Source: an uncultured Gemmatimonadales bacterium
GTDB taxonomy: Bacteria; Gemmatimonadota; Gemmatimonadetes; Palauibacterales; Palauibacteraceae
DNA: 64,000 nt
NCBI GenBank assembly: GCA_947259585.1
Contig: CAMYMV010000007.1
Span: forward strand, 71,929 to 135,928
Reading direction: 5' to 3'
Positions 26,098-35,923 of the stretch are shown in pieces. The notes under the pieces are model-generated. The model saw only the letters and a program-made list of their open reading frames with translations, was not told where the DNA came from and searched no databases. The stretch's first letter is position 1; each line of letters starts with the position of its first letter. The position numbers were made by a program, and so were the translations under genes.

Positions 26098-27237
26098 ATG
26101 GCGGACTACTACGACGTGTTGGGAGTCTCCCGGCAGGCGGGCTCCGAGGAGATCAAGAAGGCCTATCGGAAGCTGGCGATGCGGTATCATCCCGACCGCA
26201 ACGACTCGCCCGATGCCGAGGCCAAGTTCAAGACCGTCACCCAGGCATATGAAGTGCTGCGCGATCCGCAGCAGCGGGATCTCTACGATCGGTACGGCGA
26301 AGCCGGTATCCGACGCGGCGCCGGTACGGGTGCCGGGATGGGAGGGTTCAATTTCGCCGACGCCTTCGACGTCTTCATGCGCGAGTTTGGCGGCGGAAGC
26401 GCCTTCGGAGATCTCTTCCAGCAGCGACGGCGCACGGGACCTCGACGCGGCAGCGATGTCAGAGTGCGGCTCCGAATCACGCTCGCCGAGGCCGCGACGG
26501 GGGTGAAGAAGACGCTCCGCGTGCGGCTCCTCGACCGCTGCGAGCGCTGCGAAGGGAACGGCGCCGAGCCCGGCACGACTCCGGTCACGTGCAGCGTTTG
26601 CGGTGGAGCCGGCGAAGTCAGATCGGTACAGCGCTCTCTGCTCGGTCAGTTCGTCAGCGTGCGTCCCTGCCAGGAGTGTGGTGGCGATGGCCGGATCATC
26701 GAGAACCGCTGCGATGAGTGCGACGGCCAGGGACGACTGCAGCGCGAACGGAAGGTCTCGATCGAGGCTCCGGCCGGCGTGTCGTCGGATGACTTTCTGC
26801 GGCTCTCGGGCCGGGGCAATGCCGGACCGAAGGGCGGACCACCGGGCGACCTGTTGGTGGCGATCGAGGTCGAGGAGGATCCCAGGTTCGAGCGTCACGG
26901 GGATGACCTGATCCACAACCTCGCGGTCACCTTCTCGCAGGCGGCGCTCGGCGACGAGATTGCCGTCCCGACGATCGATGGGGTGTCGGAGCTCGAGATC
27001 CCGGCGGGCATTCAGAGCGGCCAGGCCCTGCGACTGCGTGGTCGGGGCATGCCTCGCCTGCGCGGCCAGGGCAGGGGCGATCTGATCGTGCGTGTGTTGG
27101 TTTGGACGCCGACCCGGCTCTCATCGGCTCAGCGCGAGGCGCTCGAGGGATTGGCTCCCCTCGAGGACGCTCCTCCGGCACCCGACACGAAGGAGCCCGG
27201 CTTCTGGGAGCGCGTGAAGCAGGCGTTCAGCGCCTGA
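26098..27237 (+). CDS. dnaJ: Chaperone DnaJ
   Basis: 379 residues. The J domain (1-65) carries HPD at 31-33, which stimulates DnaK ATPase. A Gly/Phe-rich linker (about 70-110) follows. The four zinc repeats CxxCxGxG are at Cys148/151, 165/168, 191/194 and 205/208, making the two zinc sites. The client-binding C-terminal domains end near 345. It is type I DnaJ in full, and a short tail ([17 protein letters not shown]) closes it. It is next to hrcA and without grpE or dnaK. It ends 11 bases inside the end of the convergent pgl gene. Confidence 0.96.
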   Translation: MADYYDVLGVSRQAGSEEIKKAYRKLAMRYHPDRNDSPDAEAKFKTVTQAYEVLRDPQQRDLYDRYGEAGIRRGAGTGAGMGGFNFADAFDVFMREFGGGSAFGDLFQQRRRTGPRRGSDVRVRLRITLAEAATGVKKTLRVRLLDRCERCEGNGAEPGTTPVTCSVCGGAGEVRSVQRSLLGQFVSVRPCQECGGDGRIIENRCDECDGQGRLQRERKVSIEAPAGVSSDDFLRLSGRGNAGPKGGPPGDLLVAIEVEEDPRFERHGDDLIHNLAVTFSQAALGDEIAVPTIDGVSELEIPAGIQSGQALRLRGRGMPRLRGQGRGDLIVRVLVWTPTRLSSAQREALEGLAPLEDAPPAPDTKEPGFWERVKQAFSA

Positions 27238-27952
27238 GTCGGGCCGCCGCCTCCGTATCCACCACCCACGTTCCACCCCGGGCCAATCGGGCCGGACAGC
27301 GCGAAACGTCGGCCTTTCCCTGGAGCGCTTCTCGTACCACGTCGGCCTTCGCCCGGCCGCGGGCGAAGACGAGGATCCGGCCGGCCGAGCGAACGACGGG
27401 GGGGGTGATCGTCAGGCGCCCGGTCGGCGGAGAGGGGCTCCGGGCCGGCGCTACCCGCCGCGCGGTTTCCCGCAGGTTGTGCGATCCTGGAAAGAGCGAT
27501 GCCGTGTGTCCGTCTTCTCCGATTCCGAGCACGAGGACGTCAAGGCGCGACGGCAGTCCGCGGTCGTATCTTCGGGCCGCATCGTCCAGATCGGGACGCT
27601 CGGCCTCCATGCGGTGGACGGACTCCGCCGGGATCGGGACGCGGTCGAAGAGAGCGTCCCGGGCGAGGCGGTAGTTGCTGGCGGGATCCTCCGGCGGGAC
27701 GGCGCGTTCGTCGGCGAAGTAGACTCGGATCCGCTCCCACGGGATGCCCGGGAGTCCCGCCAACGCCTCGTAGATGGGGCCGGGGGTGGAGCCGCCGGAG
27801 AGCGCGAGCGAAAGATCGCGCGCCCCGAATCCGCGGAGGACCGCTGCCAGCACCTCGGCGCCCGCGTCGGCGAAGGACGCCGGGGGGACCAGGTGGAGTT
27901 CCGTTCTCCCGATGCGGAGCTGCTCGGGGGCTGCTTCCGGCCGCCGCTTCAC
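27227..27952 (-). CDS. pgl: 6-phosphogluconolactonase
   Basis: 241 residues from GTG 27952, one base after the zwf stop (TAG-C-GTG). It hydrolyses 6-phosphogluconolactone to 6-phosphogluconate, the step after zwf. Family marks of the DevB/Pgl type are [17 protein letters not shown], the [25 protein letters not shown] block, [20 protein letters not shown] and the final [19 protein letters not shown] strand. It is the last gene of the pentose phosphate operon read from the right. Its stop overlaps dnaJ tail to tail by 11 bases. Confidence 0.93.
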   Translation of the reverse strand: MKRRPEAAPEQLRIGRTELHLVPPASFADAGAEVLAAVLRGFGARDLSLALSGGSTPGPIYEALAGLPGIPWERIRVYFADERAVPPEDPASNYRLARDALFDRVPIPAESVHRMEAERPDLDDAARRYDRGLPSRLDVLVLGIGEDGHTASLFPGSHNLRETARRVAPARSPSPPTGRLTITPPVVRSAGRILVFARGRAKADVVREALQGKADVSRCPARLARGGTWVVDTEAAARLRR

Positions 27953-27953
27953 G

Positions 27954-29495
27954 CTAGCCGTTGCGCCAGGCGCGGCCGTCTCGTCGCATGAGATCCTCGG
28001 CCGCCGCCGGGCCCCAGGAGCCCGCCGGGTAGTTCGGAAAGTCTCCGGGAGGCTCGTTTTCCCAGCGCTCGACGATCGGGTCCACCGTCCGCCAGGCCTC
28101 GTTGATCCAGTCGGCACGTGCAAACAGCGTTTGATCGCCCTGCATGACATCCAGAAGAAGCCAGGCGTAGGCTCGCGGCGGCCGTTCCACCCCGAAAGCA
28201 TCGGCGTACCGAAAGTCCATCGTCACGTCGCTCAACGTGAGGTCCGGTCCGGGCTGCTTGGCGATGAACCGTTGAACGATCCCCTCCTCCGGCTGCAGCT
28301 GGAAGGCCAGAACGTTCGGCGCCGTGTCCGACTCCGCCCGGGCGAACATGACGTGCGGCGTGGGCTTGAACTGAATGGCCACCTCGGTGAGCTTTCGCGC
28401 CAACCGTTTGCCGGTCCGCAGGTAGAAGGGCACGCCCGCCCACCTCCAGTTGTCCAGCCCGAGGCGGATAGCCGTGAAGGTCGGGGTCGTCGAGCCGGGA
28501 TCCACGCCCTCCTCCTCTCGATAGCCGAGGGCCGGGCCGCTTCCAGCGTCGCCGGGGCCGTACTGTCCGCGTACGGCCTCCCGCTCGACATCAACGGGCT
28601 TGCAGTTCACCGCCTCGAGGATCTTGACCGTCTCGTCGCGCAGGGACGAACCGTCGAAGTTCACCGGCGGCTCGATCGCGGCCATGCACAGCAGCTGCAG
28701 CAGGTGGTTCTGGACCATGTCCCGGACCACGCCCGTCTTCTCGTAGAAGGCTGCGCGGGTGCCGATGCCGATCTGCTCGGCCACCGTGATCTGCACGTGA
28801 TCGATGTAGTTCCGGTTCCAGATCGGCTCGAAGGCCGGATTGGCGAACCGGAAGACCAGCATGTTCTGGACCGTCTCCTTACCGAGGAAATGATCGATTC
28901 GGTAGATCTGATCCTCCCGGAACGAGAGCCTCAACTGTCGGTCGAGCTCGAGCGCGCTCGCCAGGTCCACGCCGAAGGGCTTCTCGATGACGAGGCGCCG
29001 CCAGCCATCTTCGCTCGCCGCGAGCCCCGACTCGGCGAGCCGCTGGGCGATGGCGCCGAAGGTGGAGGGCGGCATGGCGAGGTGGAAGAAGACGTTGTCC
29101 GGGATGCCGAAGTCGGCTGCCGCCGCTTCCACCCCGGCCTTCAGATCGGCGTAGCCTTCTTCGGGTGGTCCGGTGGCGTCGCCCTGCACGTAGCTCAGCC
29201 GACGGGCGAAATCGTTCCACGCCTCCGGCTCCCACGCGCACTCCTCTTCGATCGCCTGCCGAGCGACCTGCCTGAAGTGCTCGGAGCTCCATTCCCGTCG
29301 AGCGAACCCGACGACGGCAAACGGTTCGGGCAGGAGCCGCTTGCAGTAGAGCTCGAACAGGGAGGGGAGGAGCTCCGTGCTGGCCAGGTCCCCGGTCGCG
29401 CCGAAGATCACCATCACGCACGGGTCCGCGGGGGCGCCTGGCGTCAGGCCTCCGTCGGAGACCTGAAGAACCCGTGCGCTGCGCTCGCCGGCCAC
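27954..29495 (-). CDS. zwf: Glucose-6-phosphate 1-dehydrogenase
   Basis: 513 residues from GTG 29495, one base after the gnd stop (TGA-C-GTG). It oxidises glucose-6-phosphate to the lactone, making NADPH. The nucleotide loop is FGATGDLA (31-38), with Thr in place of the more usual Ser. Catalytic marks are VIEKPFG (169-175) and the RIDHFLGK signature (199-206). The later blocks IWNRNYIDHVQITVAE, YEKTGVVRDMVQNHLLQLL and FYLRTGKRL are the substrate and dimer regions. It sits between gnd and pgl, giving the complete oxidative branch in three adjoining genes. Confidence 0.96.
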   Translation of the reverse strand: MAGERSARVLQVSDGGLTPGAPADPCVMVIFGATGDLASTELLPSLFELYCKRLLPEPFAVVGFARREWSSEHFRQVARQAIEEECAWEPEAWNDFARRLSYVQGDATGPPEEGYADLKAGVEAAAADFGIPDNVFFHLAMPPSTFGAIAQRLAESGLAASEDGWRRLVIEKPFGVDLASALELDRQLRLSFREDQIYRIDHFLGKETVQNMLVFRFANPAFEPIWNRNYIDHVQITVAEQIGIGTRAAFYEKTGVVRDMVQNHLLQLLCMAAIEPPVNFDGSSLRDETVKILEAVNCKPVDVEREAVRGQYGPGDAGSGPALGYREEEGVDPGSTTPTFTAIRLGLDNWRWAGVPFYLRTGKRLARKLTEVAIQFKPTPHVMFARAESDTAPNVLAFQLQPEEGIVQRFIAKQPGPDLTLSDVTMDFRYADAFGVERPPRAYAWLLLDVMQGDQTLFARADWINEAWRTVDPIVERWENEPPGDFPNYPAGSWGPAAAEDLMRRDGRAWRNG

Positions 29496-29496
29496 G

Positions 29497-30396
29497 TCAG
29501 CCCTCTCGCACCGCGTGACCGCCGAACTGGTTCCTCAGGGCCGCGATGACCTGGTGGGCGAAGCGCGACTCCGTGCGCGAATCGAACCGCTCGTAGAGGG
29601 ATTGGGTGATCGTGGGGAGCGGAATGGCCTTCTCCAGGGCGTAGTCCACCGTCCATCTCCCCGTGCCCGAGTCGTCGATCCACGGCCCGATCCGCTCGAG
29701 CTCGTTGCCTTCCGCCCCGAACGCGTCGGCCAGAAGCTCGAGCAGCCAGCAGCGGATTACAGAGCCGTTGCCCCACAGCTGGGCCACGCCGCGCAGATCG
29801 AGGTCGAAGTCCGACCGTCGCAGGCACTCGAAGCCCTCTCCCAGCGCCTCGAGCATGGCATACTCGATCGCGTTGTGGATCATCTTCACGAAATGGCCGG
29901 CCCCGCTCGGGCCTACGTGCAGGAACCCGTTCTCGGGCGCGAGCGAGCGAAAGACCGGTTCGAGCCGCTCGACCGCTTCGTCCGGGCCGCCGATCATCAG
30001 GTTGTAGCCGATTTCCAGTCCCCACACGCCGCCGCTGACGCCTATGTCCAGAAACAGCACCTCACGCTCGGCGCACAGCCGTGCGTGCTCGAGCGACTCC
30101 ACGTACCAGGAGTTCCCGCCGTCCACGATGAGATCGCCCGGATCCAGCGCGTCCAGCAAAGACGTGATCGTCTCCGTCGTCGGGCTGCCGTGCGGGACCA
30201 TCACCCAGACGGTGCGCGGTGAGGGGAGTGCCGCGACCAGCGCGTCGAGCGACGCCAGCGTCTCGACCCCGTGCGAGGCGGCCGCCGCGGAGTTGTCCTC
30301 CGAGAGATCGAACCCGCAGACCGGGATGCCGTCCCCGATGAGACGTCGCGCCATGTTGGAGCCCATCCTACCGAGGCCGATCAGACCCAGCTTCAT
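29497..30396 (-). CDS. gnd: 6-phosphogluconate dehydrogenase, short (GndA/GntZ) form
   Basis: 299 residues, the short form without the long C-terminal domain of the dimeric E. coli enzyme. The nucleotide motif is GLGRMG (7-12), and strand 2 ends in Asp30 (GFDLSE), which would favour NAD+ over NADP+; that preference is an inference. Catalytic marks are GVSGG (119-123) and K171-MIHN (Lys171 and Asn175). It decarboxylates 6-phosphogluconate to ribulose-5-phosphate. If NAD+-linked, the pathway here would give NADPH from zwf and NADH from gnd. A hairpin lies between it and the fused gene upstream. Confidence 0.94.
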   Translation of the reverse strand: MKLGLIGLGRMGSNMARRLIGDGIPVCGFDLSEDNSAAAASHGVETLASLDALVAALPSPRTVWVMVPHGSPTTETITSLLDALDPGDLIVDGGNSWYVESLEHARLCAEREVLFLDIGVSGGVWGLEIGYNLMIGGPDEAVERLEPVFRSLAPENGFLHVGPSGAGHFVKMIHNAIEYAMLEALGEGFECLRRSDFDLDLRGVAQLWGNGSVIRCWLLELLADAFGAEGNELERIGPWIDDSGTGRWTVDYALEKAIPLPTITQSLYERFDSRTESRFAHQVIAALRNQFGGHAVREG

Positions 30397-30436
30397 GCCT
30401 ACCTCGCGCGTTGCAGAGTTGCAGATCCGTGAAACA

Positions 30437-30460
30437 GGGGCCGGCAGAAGCCGGCTCCCC
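30437..30460 (-). terminator. Intercistronic hairpin between tal/pgi and gnd
   Basis: GCCGGC (30440-30445) and GCCGGC (30450-30455) pair around AGAA, with GGGG/CCCC outside through a small bulge. On the minus strand it follows the tal/pgi stop (30473) and is followed by CTGTTTC. It may partly stop or stabilise the message, lowering gnd-zwf-pgl relative to the upper genes. Confidence 0.4.
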
Positions 30461-30472
30461 TTCTGAGGGCTG

Positions 30473-33292
30473 CTAGGAGTCGCTCGCCAGACGAGCCAGC
30501 GCTTCCTCGATGTCGGCGCCGAGGTGGATACGGGCGACCCGGCGGCCGCGTGCGGCCAGCGATCGGAAGTCTCCCAGCGCCTGGGCGAGCATCAGGCGGC
30601 CGAATCCCCCATCCTGGCCCGGGATATCTACCTCGACGGGCGGATTCGCCGTCAGGAGGAGGAAGATCCCCGTCGCGGGCCCGCCTTTGTGGAGCTGGCC
30701 CGTGGAGTGCAGGTAGCGCGGCCCATAGCCGAGCGTCGTGGCGACCCGATGTTCGGATCGCAGACGGGCGCGCAGCGCCTCGAGAGCTCCGTCCCGCTCG
30801 GCCGTCTCGGCAAAATAGGGCAGGATCGCGACGTAATCGCCGCTGGTCGCCAGGCTGGTGATGGAGTCGATCGCCTCGGTGGGAGAGCCGTTGGAGGCGG
30901 GCAGCGAGTTCCCGCCACCCCAGTAGACGGCGAGATCCCCATCGGCGGCCACCGGAGCTTGCTCGACCGGCTCCTCCTCGTCCCGCCACTCGGACAGCAC
31001 CTCGCGGGCGTGGCGTTTGCTCTCCTCCACGTTCGGCTGGTCGAAGGGGTTGATATGGAGGAGCGCGCCGGCGGTCGCGACCGCGAGCTCCCAGCGAAAG
31101 AGCTCGCCTCCGAGTGCCAGGCGGTCCGGCAGCTGGAAACGGAGAACCGGGTGCTGCGCCTCCAACCGGTCCAGGTCGGCGGCTGCATCCTCGGCTTCGT
31201 CCTCGAGGCCCAGCCAGACAAAAACGCGATCCGGCCCGTACTCCGACGGATTACCCAGCGGCTCATCGGCGATCGGCACCAGTCCACGTCCGTCCTTGCC
31301 CGTGCTCTCCGCGATCAGCTGCTCGGCCCAGAGGCCGAAGGAGCCCAGGGCACCGGTCGCGGTGAAGGTCACCTTGTCGCGGCCCTGGAGGGCGAGGGTC
31401 GCCAGCTCCGCCCCGAGCCTCTCGCCCGGATTGTGGCTTGCCGGAACGACCGGGCCGCAGAGCGCCCGCATCGCTCGTGCCCGCCCCAGCAGCTCTTCCG
31501 TCGGGACGCCGCAAAGAGCCATCGGGACGAGGCCGAAGTACGAGAGCGCGGAGTATCGCCCGCCGATGTCCGGCGGGTTCTCGAAGCAGGCCCGGAACCC
31601 ACGCGCGGCCGCTTCCTCGGCGAGCGGCGTCCCGGGATCCGTGATGGCCACGAAGCGGTCGCCCGCGGCACCCACCGTCTCCTCGAAGCGGTCCCGGAAG
31701 TATCGGTAGAAGCTCATCGTCTCCAACGTCGTCCCGGACTTGCTGGCGACGATAAAGAGGGTGGAAGCGAGGTCGATCCGGCTCTCGATCCGGCTGACGG
31801 CCTCGGGGTCGGTGCTGTCGAGCACGAGCAGCCGGGGCCAGCCATCCCGCGCGCCGAACGTGCGGCGAGCCACCTCCGCGGCCAGGCTGCTGCCGCCCAT
31901 TCCGAGAAGGACGACGGCGCTCGTGCCTTCATCCCGTGTCCGGGCGGCGAAGTCGGCGAGCTCCCGTGCTCGCTCGGAGAAGAGCTCGGGGGCGTCGAGC
32001 CAGCCGAGCCGTCCGCTGATCTCCCTCGCGGCCCCCGGATCCCAGGCGCCCCAGACGGACGCATCCCGGGCGTATACCCGTCTTCCGAACTGAGCACCCT
32101 GCAGCGCCGCCAGGGTCGCCTCGACGGCGCTCTCGGCGCCGGCGAGGTCGGACCGAACGACCGTCAGCGACTCCGCGAGCGCTTCGCGCATCCGGTCCAC
32201 GATGGTGATCATGAGCTTGTCGAAGGGCTCGATGAACTTCTGAACGCCTTCGTTCTCGAGCTCCCACGTGACGCGAGCGAAGTCGATGCCGGTTCCCGCG
32301 AGCTCCTCCAGGACCCGCTCGGCTTCCTCGAGATCGCGAGCGACCGTGTCTCCAACCCTGCCGTGGTCGGCGAACGCCTCGATCGTGGAATCCGGCAACG
32401 TGTTCACGGTGTCGGGGCCGATCAGCGGCTCCACGTAGCGGACGTCGTCGTACAGCGGGTTCTTCGTGCTCGTCGACGCCCACAGCATCCGCTGCACTCG
32501 AGCTCCCGCGCCCGCGAGCGCCTGCCACCTGTCGCTCGCCGTGATCTCGAGGAACCTTTGATACGCCAGCTTGGCGTTCGCCACGGCGGCTTTTCCGAGC
32601 AGACGCTCCGGCCGCGGCTCCCGGTCCGCTCCCGGGGAGATACGCGCCCCGAGGAGGCGGTCCGTCAGGGAGTCGATCCGGCTGAGGAAGAAACTGGCCA
32701 CCGACGCCACGTCGTCGACCGGCCGTCCCTCCCGGAGGCGGCGCTCCAAACCCTGGACGTAGGCCAGAGCGATCGCCTCGTAGCTGTCGATGGAGAACAG
32801 CAGGGTGACGTTCACGCTGACACCGCGGTAGATGCACTCCTCGATCGCGGGTACGCCGGCGGCGGTCCCCGGGATCTTGATGAGGACGTTGGGACGGTCC
32901 ACCCAGGCGTACAGCCGGCAGGCTTCCTCGATGGTCGCGTCCGTGTCATGTGCCAGGTAGGGGGAGACCTCGAGGCTCACGTAGCCATCGACGCCCTCGG
33001 AGTCGTCCCACACCGGCCGCAGGACGTCGCACGCGTCCTGGATGTCACTGACGACCAGCTCCTCGTAGATCTCGCGCACCGATCGTCCCTCGGTCACGAG
33101 CTCCGAGATCTGGGCGTCGTAGTCGTGCCCCTTGGAGATCGCCTTGTTGAAGATCGCCGGGTTGGACGTCATGCCCCGCAATCCGTCCTCCCGGACGCGT
33201 CGCTCGAGCTCTCCGGAGCGGATCATCCCGCGCGTCAGGTTGTCCAGCCAGTAGCTCTGGCCGTGGCTCAGCAGCTCGTGAAGTGGGTTCAT
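30473..33292 (-). CDS. tal-pgi: Bifunctional transaldolase / glucose-6-phosphate isomerase
   Basis: 939 residues from ATG 33292, which overlaps the rpiB stop as ATGA. Residues about 1-365 are transaldolase: LDNLTRG, MTSNPAIF (41-48), the NVLIKIPGT Schiff-base lysine (Lys139) and the SVNVTLLFS strand. Residues about 400-939 are glucose-6-phosphate isomerase: LLGMGGSSLAAE, VASKSGTTLET near residue 515 and the later sugar-binding segments. One polypeptide thus joins sedoheptulose/fructose exchange to the glucose-6-phosphate pool, feeding zwf a few genes away. Such fusions are known in several phyla, including Cyanobacteria and Gemmatimonadota relatives, and are in one frame here with no sign of recent frameshift. 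Confidence 0.94.
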   Translation of the reverse strand: MNPLHELLSHGQSYWLDNLTRGMIRSGELERRVREDGLRGMTSNPAIFNKAISKGHDYDAQISELVTEGRSVREIYEELVVSDIQDACDVLRPVWDDSEGVDGYVSLEVSPYLAHDTDATIEEACRLYAWVDRPNVLIKIPGTAAGVPAIEECIYRGVSVNVTLLFSIDSYEAIALAYVQGLERRLREGRPVDDVASVASFFLSRIDSLTDRLLGARISPGADREPRPERLLGKAAVANAKLAYQRFLEITASDRWQALAGAGARVQRMLWASTSTKNPLYDDVRYVEPLIGPDTVNTLPDSTIEAFADHGRVGDTVARDLEEAERVLEELAGTGIDFARVTWELENEGVQKFIEPFDKLMITIVDRMREALAESLTVVRSDLAGAESAVEATLAALQGAQFGRRVYARDASVWGAWDPGAAREISGRLGWLDAPELFSERARELADFAARTRDEGTSAVVLLGMGGSSLAAEVARRTFGARDGWPRLLVLDSTDPEAVSRIESRIDLASTLFIVASKSGTTLETMSFYRYFRDRFEETVGAAGDRFVAITDPGTPLAEEAAARGFRACFENPPDIGGRYSALSYFGLVPMALCGVPTEELLGRARAMRALCGPVVPASHNPGERLGAELATLALQGRDKVTFTATGALGSFGLWAEQLIAESTGKDGRGLVPIADEPLGNPSEYGPDRVFVWLGLEDEAEDAAADLDRLEAQHPVLRFQLPDRLALGGELFRWELAVATAGALLHINPFDQPNVEESKRHAREVLSEWRDEEEPVEQAPVAADGDLAVYWGGGNSLPASNGSPTEAIDSITSLATSGDYVAILPYFAETAERDGALEALRARLRSEHRVATTLGYGPRYLHSTGQLHKGGPATGIFLLLTANPPVEVDIPGQDGGFGRLMLAQALGDFRSLAARGRRVARIHLGADIEEALARLASDS

Positions 33293-33741
33293 TTCAGCCA
33301 GTTCTTCTCGATGGCCAGCACCTTGTCCAGCCGGCGCTGGCACCTTTCCTTCGCCTCGTAGCGGGCACTCAGGAACGTGCGCAGGATCTCTCGGGCCAGC
33401 TCGATGCCGATGACCCGCTCTCCCATGCACAACACGTTCATGTCGTCATGCTCGACCCCCTGGTGGGCCGAGTAGGTGTCGTGGGACACGCCGGCGCGCA
33501 CTCCGGGGACCTTGTTCGCCGCCACGCAGACACCCACCGCGCTCCCACAGACAAGAACTCCGCGGTCGGCCTCACCGTTCCGGATCGCGAGGGCCACCTT
33601 CTCGGCGTAGTCCGGGTAGTCCGCCGATGCCGTGTCGTACGTGCCCACATCCGTAACGTCGTGGCCCTCGTCCCGCATCAGTCGGGCAAGGTTCTCCTTG
33701 TAGCGGAAGCCGGCGTGGTCCGAGCCGATCGAGATGCGCAT
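33289..33741 (-). CDS. rpiB: Ribose-5-phosphate isomerase B
   Basis: 150 residues from ATG 33741, with GAAGGAG upstream. It interconverts ribose-5-phosphate and ribulose-5-phosphate. ISIGSDHAGF (Asp8, His9) opens the chain. The active-site block is VLVCGSAVGVCVAANK, with Cys65 in the place of the catalytic base; the loop has Ala where the usual form has Gly. HDTYSAHQGVEHDDMNVLCMG is the other typical stretch. The ribulose-phosphate epimerase that would complete the pathway is not in this window. It starts 23 bases after the tkt stop and overlaps tal/pgi. Confidence 0.93.
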   Translation of the reverse strand: MRISIGSDHAGFRYKENLARLMRDEGHDVTDVGTYDTASADYPDYAEKVALAIRNGEADRGVLVCGSAVGVCVAANKVPGVRAGVSHDTYSAHQGVEHDDMNVLCMGERVIGIELAREILRTFLSARYEAKERCQRRLDKVLAIEKNWLK

Positions 33742-33763
33742 GGGCGACTCCTTCAGCGACCTG

Positions 33764-35869
33764 TCAGGCGACCCCGAGCACCCGTCGGGCGTGCTCGAGC
33801 ACGTTCTCAACGGTGAAGCCGAACCGACGGAACAACTCCGGCGAGGGAGCGCTGGCCCCGAACCGGTCGATGCCGATCACCGCTCCCGAGTCTCCGACCC
33901 ACTCCAGCCAGCCCTGGGTGGCGCCCGCCTCGATCGCCAGACGTTTCTCGATCTCCGGGGGGAGCACGGTGTCCCGGTACTCGGACGCCTGTTCCCGGAA
34001 CAGCTCCCAGCTCGGCATGCTGACGATCCGAGCATCCACGCCGTCCGTTGCCAACGCTTCACCCGCCTCCAGGGCCAGCGGCACCTCGGATCCGCTCGCG
34101 ATCAGGATGATGTCGGGCCGCTCTCCGGCCTCTCGCTTGAGCACGTAGGCTCCCCTTCTGAGGCCGGCCGCCCCGCCGAGCACCGAACGATCGAGGATCG
34201 GAAGCTTCTGGCGCGACAGGACCAGCATCGTCGGGCCATCCAGGCGCTCGATCGCCGCCCGCCAGGCGCAGGCGACCTCGGTGGCGTCGGCGGGCCTGAT
34301 CAGCTGCAAGCCCGGCATGGCGCGCAGAGAGGCGAGGTGCTCGATCGGTTGATGCGTCGGACCGTCCTCCCCGAGCCCGATCGAGTCGTGTGTCATCACG
34401 TAGATGACGGGCAGGCCCATCATGGCGGAGAGCCGGATGGCGGGGCGGGCGTAGTCGGTGAAGACGAAGAACGTGGCGGCGTATGGGCGGACACCGCCGT
34501 GAAGCGCCATGCCGTTGCACGCCCCGGCCATGCCGTGCTCGCGAACACCCCAGTGGAGGTTGCGCTCTCCGGGTGATTCCGCAGACAGGCTCCGGGAGCT
34601 CGCGATGATCGTTTTCGTCGAGCCGGCCAGGTCCGCGCTTCCTCCGATGAGCCACGGGATCCGGTCGGCCAGGCCGTTCAGGACCAACCCGGAGGCGGCG
34701 CGCGTGGCGATCGGTCCGTCCTCGGGCGCGAAGCGTGGGATCTCGCCGTCCCAGCCGTCGGGAGGGACGCCCACGATGGCGAGCTCAAGCGCGGCGGCCT
34801 CCTCCGGGTACTCGGCGGCGTAGGCGGCGAGCCGTGTCTCCCACTCACCCTGAAGCTCCCGGCCGCGCTCCCCGAAGTCCATGTGGTCGGCGACCCTGGA
34901 CGGGACGAGGAACTTGGCGTCTTCCGGCCAGCCGTACGCGCGCTTGGTCAGGCGGATCTCCTCCTCACCGAGCGGAGCGCCGTGGGCGTCGGCCGTGTCC
35001 TGCTTGTGGGGAGATCCGTAGGCGATGTGGGAGCGCACGACGATGAGCGAGGGGCGAGCGCTCTCCTCCCGGGCCGACGCGATGGCGCCGTCCAGCGCGT
35101 CGAGGTCGTTGGCTCGATCGCCGATGTTCTGGACGTGCCAACCGTATCCTTCAAAGCGGCGCTCGACGTCGTCGGAGAGCGCGAGATCCGTGCTCCCTTC
35201 GATCGTGATGTGGTTGTCGTCGTACAGCCAGATCAGCTTGCCGAGACCGAGGTGGCCCGCCAACGAAGCGGCTTCGTGAGAGGCCCCCTCCATCATGTCT
35301 CCGTCCGAGCAGATGACGTAGGTGTGATGGTCCACGATACGATGGCCCGGGCGGTTGAAGACCGCCGCGAGATGGGCTTCCGCCAGGGCCATGCCGACCG
35401 ACGTGATCAACCCCTGCCCCAGCGGCCCGGTCGTCGTCTCCACGCCGGGCGTATGGAAGGCCTCGGGGTGGCCCGGCGTGCGGCTCCCCCACTGCCGGAA
35501 GCTCTGCAGTTCCTCCAGCGGAAGGTCGAATCCGGCCAGGTGGAGGGTGGCATAGAGGAGCATCGAGGCGTGCCCTGCCGAGAGGACGAAGCGATCTCGA
35601 TCGAACCAGTCCGGATCGACCGGGTTGTAGCGCATCTGTCGGGCGTACAGCGTGTAGGCGATCGGCGCCAGCGCCATCGGGGCGCCGGGGTGACCGGAGT
35701 TCGCCTGCTGCACCGCGTCCATGGCGAGCGTGCGGATGGTATTGATCGAGAGCTCCTCGATCGGCACGTCCTGCAAGTCGACATCTGCGTCGCGGTCGAC
35801 CAGCACCCCCGTCGCACCCCCCGTCTCCGCTTCGGCTTCCTTCTCGCGCTCGGTCACTCGCTCTCCCAT
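33764..35869 (-). CDS. tkt: Transketolase
   Basis: 701 residues. It moves two-carbon units between sugar phosphates using thiamine diphosphate. Family marks are [23 protein letters not shown], the TGPLGQGL turn, the ThDP motif [19 protein letters not shown]...DDNHITIEG and the pyrimidine-domain stretch [37 protein letters not shown] holds the substrate histidine. The first 38 residues form an acidic extension before the usual start ([14 protein letters not shown]). It is first or second in the pentose phosphate operon, 22 bp ahead of rpiB. Confidence 0.96.
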   Translation of the reverse strand: MGERVTEREKEAEAETGGATGVLVDRDADVDLQDVPIEELSINTIRTLAMDAVQQANSGHPGAPMALAPIAYTLYARQMRYNPVDPDWFDRDRFVLSAGHASMLLYATLHLAGFDLPLEELQSFRQWGSRTPGHPEAFHTPGVETTTGPLGQGLITSVGMALAEAHLAAVFNRPGHRIVDHHTYVICSDGDMMEGASHEAASLAGHLGLGKLIWLYDDNHITIEGSTDLALSDDVERRFEGYGWHVQNIGDRANDLDALDGAIASAREESARPSLIVVRSHIAYGSPHKQDTADAHGAPLGEEEIRLTKRAYGWPEDAKFLVPSRVADHMDFGERGRELQGEWETRLAAYAAEYPEEAAALELAIVGVPPDGWDGEIPRFAPEDGPIATRAASGLVLNGLADRIPWLIGGSADLAGSTKTIIASSRSLSAESPGERNLHWGVREHGMAGACNGMALHGGVRPYAATFFVFTDYARPAIRLSAMMGLPVIYVMTHDSIGLGEDGPTHQPIEHLASLRAMPGLQLIRPADATEVACAWRAAIERLDGPTMLVLSRQKLPILDRSVLGGAAGLRRGAYVLKREAGERPDIILIASGSEVPLALEAGEALATDGVDARIVSMPSWELFREQASEYRDTVLPPEIEKRLAIEAGATQGWLEWVGDSGAVIGIDRFGASAPSPELFRRFGFTVENVLEHARRVLGVA

Positions 35870-35923
35870 CTGCTCGGGTCTCAGCCTGCCCTTCGGCCGG
35901 CGCTCGTGCTCACGGTCCGCCGC

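Noticed and set aside
30473..33292. Read-through or assembly error fusing tal and pgi
   Set aside because: The junction is in frame with a linker, and such fusions are known in other bacteria.
30524..33361. A very long open frame on the plus strand, antisense to the tal/pgi fusion
   Set aside because: It is a shadow of high GC at third codon positions. It has no family similarity, no ribosome site and a strongly biased composition, while the minus-strand frame has clear transaldolase and isomerase motifs.
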